Below, one piece after another: positions 59,735-64,000 of a stretch of 64,000 nucleotides of DNA (positions within the stretch are counted from its first letter, which is position 1; every line of letters begins with the position of its first letter). Made by a program: the position numbers and the translations under genes. The notes beneath the pieces were generated by a model. The model saw only the letters and a list, made by a program, of their open reading frames with translations. It searched no databases and was not told the origin of the DNA. The stretch lies in contig CAJNDS010000221.1 in the NCBI GenBank assembly GCA_905221605.1, positions 129,696 to 193,695 of the forward strand, written 5' to 3'. Source of the DNA: Symbiodinium natans. Taxonomy: Eukaryota > Sar > Dinophyceae > Suessiales > Symbiodiniaceae.

Positions 59735-60681
59735 GTAGCAGATTGGCAGGAGCCCTTCCGCAAGCTTACATCCCAGTCCTCGTCGCAGCCCCCGAGACCG
59801 TTCCGGACTTTCCGTCTGACTTTCAGATGTGGAAGGCTGCGGTTGTCTCTTACCTGTTCAAGCGAGTGACACCGCTGCAACGCCGATGGTTGCTCCTGAA
59901 AACTTTTCCTGAGGCCGTCTTAGGCGTTGTTTTCCTCTGCGTGGAAAAGAATACAGGAGGCATCTGCCCCAGCTTCGTGATCGTTGCGAACCTCCTGGCG
60001 CCTGGCGTCATCTTCTTGATGACTCGGTTGTTGTATGAACCATTGCGGTACGCATTCTGGAGCACACTTGGTCTGGACCCTGGCGAGGTCTCCCGACCTG
60101 CCATGGAGGCTGAGAAGATCTCATACTTTGGTCATGTGGACCCGGAGAGAGATGTGTGCGTGGTGTCATTTCCGGGCAAGTACACCAAAGCTTGGGACTT
60201 GTGTATCAGCGGCCGGCACCGAATGAGTGTAGCTTGTGTATTCTTCGTGACGCCAGAAGAAGGATACGGGCAACATAGCACAGTGTGCAGATGCAAGGAG
60301 CTGTATGGTGAAAGAAATCCTGAAGACTTTGGCTACAAGGACGTGAACAACCCTGACCCCGAAACAGCTGCAAAAGCTCGGGCGGAGTTCGACAAGAACG
60401 AGTTCAGGCCCCACTGGGGTTGTAAGTGGTTTGAAGCTTGGTTAGGAAATTTGGAGAAAGCAAGGGCTCAAAATCAAACACTCATCGTCTACTACTTCAG
60501 AGGTCAAGTTGGACAGGGAGAAGTGGATTGGCCGGGTCTTGGTCAAGCTGAGCTTTGGGACCAGAAAGGTCTTGGGGGCTCGCAGAAAGGGGAAGTTGCA
60601 TGGTTGAAGAAGAACAATTACGAGTTTTTGAGAAAGGATGTGGCCGATTTGTATGAGGTGCTTGACGAATTCTGGGCCTGA
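59735..60681 (+). CDS. Membrane-associated protein, unknown family (part 2)
   Basis: Single exon of about 315 codons after the acceptor CTCCGACAG, ending at TGA 60679-60681. It opens SRLAGALPQAYIPVLVAAPE, with membrane segments TFPEAVLGVVFLCVE and FVIVANLLAPGVIFLMTRLL. A soluble domain follows: KISYFGHVDPERDVCVVSFP, SVACVFFVTPEEGYGQHSTV, FEAWLGNLEKARAQNQTLIV and YYFRGQVGQGEVDWPG, ending DVADLYEVLDEFWA. There is no ATG at its start, so it is a downstream exon, perhaps of the same gene as the membrane block at 56.9-57.7 kb (same strand, similar style, repeat-poor). The soluble part alternates strands and helices, but I recognise no catalytic motif. Confidence 0.6.
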
Positions 60682-60728
60682 GGCTCGATCGAAGAGTCCC
60701 AAGTTTTCACAGCCGAGTCAATTCGGCT

Positions 60729-61061
60729 GTGCTCTCCAGAAAGGAGCTTGCGTGGAAAATGGTGTGCCTGCGGGCTTTGTCAAGCACATTGGAATCTGCT
60801 ATGCGAATACTCACAGATGCTCCTTCTAGATGCCACGGCGCCATTATCCGACCTTTGTTAACGTGTGTCGAGCATCTTCGCAACAAAGCTAGCTTAGCTC
60901 GCAACGCTTTGTACACCCAGGCCCGGCAGCAAGCTGAGACGGCGCAGACGCAGATGGACATTCGGCGGTGCAGGGTGGCCTTGCAGGAGCAGCATGGAGC
61001 AGAAGAAGAGAAACATCTACAAGCTGTGTATATGGCCGCGCAGGTTCGTGAGTCAGGCTAG
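60729..61061 (+). CDS. Hypothetical helical protein segment
   Basis: Open frame of about 110 codons after the membrane-protein stop: SRKELAWKMVCLRALSSTLE ... ARNALYTQARQQAETAQTQM ... RVALQEQHGAEEEKHLQAVY to TAG. Gln/Ala/Glu-rich, predicted coiled-coil. It has no in-frame ATG start at its beginning, so it would be an exon. It may continue the preceding locus or be chance. Confidence 0.35.
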   Translation: MLSRKELAWKMVCLRALSSTLESAMRILTDAPSRCHGAIIRPLLTCVEHLRNKASLARNALYTQARQQAETAQTQMDIRRCRVALQEQHGAEEEKHLQAVYMAAQVRESG

Positions 61062-61214
61062 GCTTCTCGGCGTGGGTTTCAGAATGCAGGAGGATGACAA
61101 GCACTTGCGCTCCATCAAGCAGCAAAGCAAGCAAGGCAGCCCTAAACCCTTTCTGAACTCAAGGAATTGGCGGCTCACAGCTTTTTAGCTCCTTAGCTTG
61201 GGACTGTGCCCCCA

Positions 61215-61428
61215 ACCCGACGCCCTAAACCTTAAACCCCAAACCCCAAACCCCAAATCCCAAACCCCAAACCCTAAACCCTAAACCCTAAACCCTCAAC
61301 CCTAAACCCTCAACCCTAAACCCTAAACCCCAAACCATAAACCCTAAACACTAAAACCTTAACCCTAAACCCTAAGCCCTAAGCCCTAAACCCTAAACCC
61401 TGAACCATAAACCCTAAACCCTAAACCG
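61215..61428 (-). repeat. CCCCAAA/CCCTAAA variant array
   Basis: CCCCAAA units 61233-61272, then CCCTAAA and CCCTCAA units to 61425. Confidence 0.95.
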
Positions 61429-61500
61429 CAATGAATATGCAGAGGAGCAGCAGATGGAGCGGGCACTCAGCTGCGTGCGGGGCTCGTGGACTTTGCCTTG
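61429..61500 (+). CDS. Possible terminal exon
   Basis: Frame NEYAEEQQMERALSCVRGSW, then TLP and TGA, directly after a CCCTAAACCGC junction. Unrecognised helix. Confidence 0.4.
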
Positions 61501-61505
61501 AATGG

Positions 61506-61672
61506 TTAGGGTTTAGGGTTTAGGGTTTAGGGTTCAGGGTTTAGGGTTTAGGGTTTAGCGTTTAGGGTTTAGGGTTTAGGGTTTAGGGTTTAGTAGGGTT
61601 TAGGGTTTAGGGTTTAGGGTTGTTTAGGGTCGTTTAGGGTTTAGGGTAGGGTTTAGGGTTTGGGGTGACCCA
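61506..61672 (+). repeat. TTTAGGG array with slips
   Basis: About 20 units with partial-unit slips (TAGTAGGG, GTTGTTTAGGGTCG). Confidence 0.95.
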
Positions 61673-62228
61673 TTGCGGATGCATGGAATCTAAACAGAAT
61701 CTGCCTGGCTGGAGGGTGGTTTCGTGGCTGGGCCCTAAACCCTAAGCCCATGCAGAAAGAGCTTAGAGTTGAGGGTTTGGCATCCCAACCCTAAACCCCA
61801 ATCCTAAACCCTCAATTGTTCCCTTTTGGGGGTTTTGGTCTTGGTCTGCTTTTTGAGTCTCTGCGCGACCCAACCGCAAACTACATTCCTGCAGACACCT
61901 TGCTCCCGTGCCCGCCTGGCCCTAAAGCCCGAACATTTTAGGGTTTAGAGGCTTCGGGTTTTGAGGTTTGGGGGGGTTTAGGGTTTTAGGTGTTTTTCGG
62001 GTTTAGTTGTGGCTTGCCTTGAAGCCCCAACCCTAGAACAGCGCGTCCGCCCCAGCATCAAAATGTGGTCTCCACGCCATAAAACCCCCAAGACCTAAAC
62101 CCTCGCCCTGGGCTTCCTTGCGAGTCTCTGCGCGCTCTGAGCCCGCCTGTGGCGCGTAACCTAACACCTGAGGGTTTAGGGGTCAGGGTTTAATTGGGGC
62201 TTAGGCATTTGGAGTTTGGGGTTTAGGG
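61673..62228. other. Unique spacer with sparse repeats
   Basis: No firm exon. The words GAACAGCGCGTCCGCCCCAG (62037-62056) and GAGTCTCTGCGCG recur nearby: the first again at 62405-62424 and the second at 61855-61867 and 62122-62134, suggesting segmental duplication. Confidence 0.5.
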
Positions 62229-62390
62229 TCAAGGGACTAAAGGAGGGACTCTTATAAGGGACCTTTGCTGTTATTTAGGGGTTATGTAGGGGCGACTTAG
62301 GCATGGGGACTATTAAGTTATATATAGGGGTTATATAGAGGAATCAGATCAAGGATCCCTTCTAGGGGTCCCTCCTTATACCCCCTTGAT
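62229..62390. mobile_element. MITE-like inverted repeat, family 'TCAAGGGACTAAAGGAGGGAC'
   Basis: Left TCAAGGGACTAAAGGAGGGA, right TCCCTCCTTATACCCCCTTG then A. The inner TATATAGGGGTTATATAG is repetitive. Related fragments are at 29425-29575 and 30131-30162. Confidence 0.7.
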
Positions 62391-63200
62391 AGGGTTGGGC
62401 TTTGAACAGCCCGTCCGCCCCAGAACATGAGGTCTCCACGAGAGCTGGACCGTGGACTGGTTCAAGGTACGAGAGTCATGAGCCAGGATGTCTGGGTTTG
62501 GGAGTTTATGGGTTTCGGGGTTTAAGGGGTTTAGCAGGTTTAAGGGGTTCACGGAATTTAAGGCGTTTGGGGTTTGGGGGGCTTTAAGGCGTCAATGCAT
62601 CGCGATTGGGGCTTAAGGATCTAAGCCGCCGCTGGCAGAGAAGTGTTTTTGCATCCGCGGGGTGGGGAGTCAGAAGCAAACCCACGCCCCTAGATGTGGG
62701 TTTAGGGTTTAGAGCTTAGCGTTCGCAGGGTTTAGGGTTTCCTGCGGAAGGCCTTTGAGGGGTTTCGGGGTTTAGGTCTGAACCCCACGTAGCCCGAACA
62801 CGCAAGTGTCTTCAACCTCGAAGCCCGAGACCCGAAACCCGTAAATTTTTTCGGAGGCACATAGGAGAAACCTAAGCGTATAAACACAAACCCATAATTA
62901 AGCCCAACACCTTACACCCTAAACCCTCCTAAAGCACCGAAATGCCTGAGTCCATCTCGGATTGGGAGCCCTAAACCCTAAACCCGAAACCCGAAACCCG
63001 AAACCCTAAAGCAAGCACAAGCCGGCCCAGATCCGCGCGATGTGCTGAGATCCCGCAGGTGCCTCTCGGGGCTGTGATTTAGGGTTTAGGGTTTAGGAAT
63101 TAGGGTTTGGGGTTTGGGGTTTCGGGTTTAGGGCTTAGGGCTTAGGGTTTGGGGTTTAAGGTTTGGGGGTTAGGGTTTGAATTTGCTGAGGGTTCCGGGC
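62391..63200. repeat. Degenerate telomere-like variants and unique spacers
   Basis: G-rich variants 62490-62590, 62695-62745 and 63077-63175; CCCGAAA units 62970-63010. A short frame after GGCCCAG near 63030 is not convincing. Confidence 0.7.
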
Positions 63201-63203
63201 TTA

Positions 63204-63314
63204 CTTGGAGGTTCATGGGTAGTTATAAGTGTGGTTACACGCCCCATAAGTGAGGCTATGAGAAAAGTTACCCTACTTACAGCCCCCACTTATAGCTACC
63301 TATGAACCTCCATG
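63204..63314. mobile_element. MITE-like inverted repeat, family 'CTTGGAGGTTCATGGGTAG' (copy 8)
   Basis: Left CTTGGAGGTTCATGGGTAGT then TATAAGTGTGGTTACA; right TTATAGCTACCTATGAACCT then CCATG. Arms nearly perfect. Confidence 0.85.
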
Positions 63315-63419
63315 TAGGGCCCCGGGCTTCTTTATCAAACTCCCACACTTGGATATGTGAGAGTATTTTCTTGGCGGTTCTGCGGGGAGCCAAGAAGAAG
63401 GATACCTCTGCCCGCAGGC

Positions 63420-63490
63420 TCAACAAGAACTTCGCTGAAAACTCTCGCTCAAAACGTTTCGCTCAAAACTTTCGCTCAAAACTTTTTGGG
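63420..63490. repeat. Short tandem repeat CGCTCAAAACTTT
   Basis: About three copies of TTCGCTCAAAAC(T/G)TTT at 63445-63486. Confidence 0.7.
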
Positions 63491-63534
63491 CAAGCCTTAT
63501 ACAATTTCTATAAACCCTAAGCCCGAAACCATGA

Positions 63535-63592
63535 ACCCTAAACCCTAAACCCTAAACCCTAAACCCTTAACCCTTAACCCTTAACCCTTAAA
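63535..63592 (-). repeat. CCCTAAA then CCCTTAA units
   Basis: Eight or so units; the last telomere-like block in the window. Confidence 0.9.
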
Positions 63593-63614
63593 CTCCTTCA
63601 TTTCAATTTCCCAG

Positions 63615-63684
63615 GCTGCTGACGTCCACGCCACATGATGCTCTCGCGCTGAGCATTCTGAACATCGAGTTCGCCTCGATCTGA
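63615..63684 (+). CDS. Probable terminal exon, unknown protein
   Basis: After TTTCCCAG the frame LLTSTPHDALALSILNIEFA, then SI, ends at TGA 63682-63684. It follows the last CCCTAAA block and precedes the AT-rich tail, so it may mark the 3' end of a gene. Confidence 0.45.
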
Positions 63685-63739
63685 GGCTCCAAGAGGGGAA
63701 TTCTTCGAGTGAGATTGGAAGAATGATAGGAGAGATGGA

Positions 63740-64000
63740 TAGGAAAAAATTCTTTACGTTTCAAAATTGCCTGGAGAGTTTCTGAAATACGGCGAAAAAT
63801 TGTCGTAATTGAGTCCTAAAATTTTATGGGTCATTTAGAATATTTTTGTGATGAGATTATATTTATATCTAATAATAAACAATTTTTGATCTTTCGTTTT
63901 CTATATTTATTTTCAATTGGATATTTTTGGATTTTTATTATTATGATTTTATCTTACTAATTGCATAAATCTCGTTTCGCAAATGAAATCGTTCGAATTT
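63740..64000. other. Abrupt AT-rich tail
   Basis: Base composition shifts from GC-rich/telomere-like to strongly AT-rich (long TTTTTATTA, ATATTTATATC and AATTTTTGATC words). No telomere-like units and no usable open frame. Confidence 0.85.

Overview
The window looks like nuclear DNA of a dinoflagellate (core dinoflagellate or Symbiodiniaceae-like). Three things support this. Telomere-type heptamers (CCCTAAA/TTTAGGG and variants) are scattered in hundreds of short and long interstitial blocks. Coding sequence is GC-rich and cut into exons of about 50-350 bp. Spliced reading frames can be joined only with non-canonical donors: of 19 junctions whose frame I could check by hand, about 10 use GA, 4 GC and 5 GT, all with AG acceptors. 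The proteins also fit: a 'THAW ... WCxWE' family and PDZ-like exons with an 'LADWNxAHPD' signature, both of which I know mainly from dinoflagellate gene sets. No rRNA, tRNA, CRISPR or bacterial operon structure was seen. All convincing genes read on the + strand.

Layout. 1-2.6 kb: telomere-like repeats with a few exons. 2.6-7.9 kb: a gene of at least 14 exons whose product resembles the COR domain of Roco proteins. 8.5-12.4 kb: a gene of the THAW/WCxWE family. 13.3-14.7 kb: a complete three-exon class I SAM methyltransferase (about 268 aa). 15-21.1 kb: isolated exons, then a PDZ-like gene (18.9-21.1 kb). 21.57-25.85 kb: an island almost free of telomere-like repeats, with unrecognised minus-strand ORFs, a Cys-rich exon and a Cys-rich repetitive ORF. 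26-33 kb: further exons, several PDZ-like. 34-36.7 kb: mostly repeats and small exons. 37-46.2 kb: exons beginning with a signal peptide and continuing with acidic and Cys-rich pieces, perhaps one secreted protein. 47.0-49.5 kb: triplet (CTA/TAG)n and TAGTA-type satellites plus a MITE-like hairpin. 49.5-53.5 kb: exons and a CCCH zinc-finger gene that looks broken. 53.7-60.7 kb: a multi-exon region ending in two membrane-protein coding blocks. 61-63.7 kb: repeats and a terminal exon. From about 63.74 kb the DNA becomes abruptly AT-rich.

The main structural observation is that telomere-like repeats fill essentially every intron here. They often run right up to the splice sites, so the repeat units themselves supply donors (GTTTAGGG, GCCCTAAAC). 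Several introns begin G-rich and end C-rich and could fold as hairpins. The introns also carry at least five families of short MITE-like inverted repeats. The first bases of an intron often repeat the first bases of the next exon, and two introns are flanked by near-perfect 17-20 bp copies of exon sequence. This pattern would fit introner-like intron gain. Exon boundaries were inferred by hand from frame and AG/GT-GC-GA signals; no transcript data were available, and many single-exon calls are tentative.
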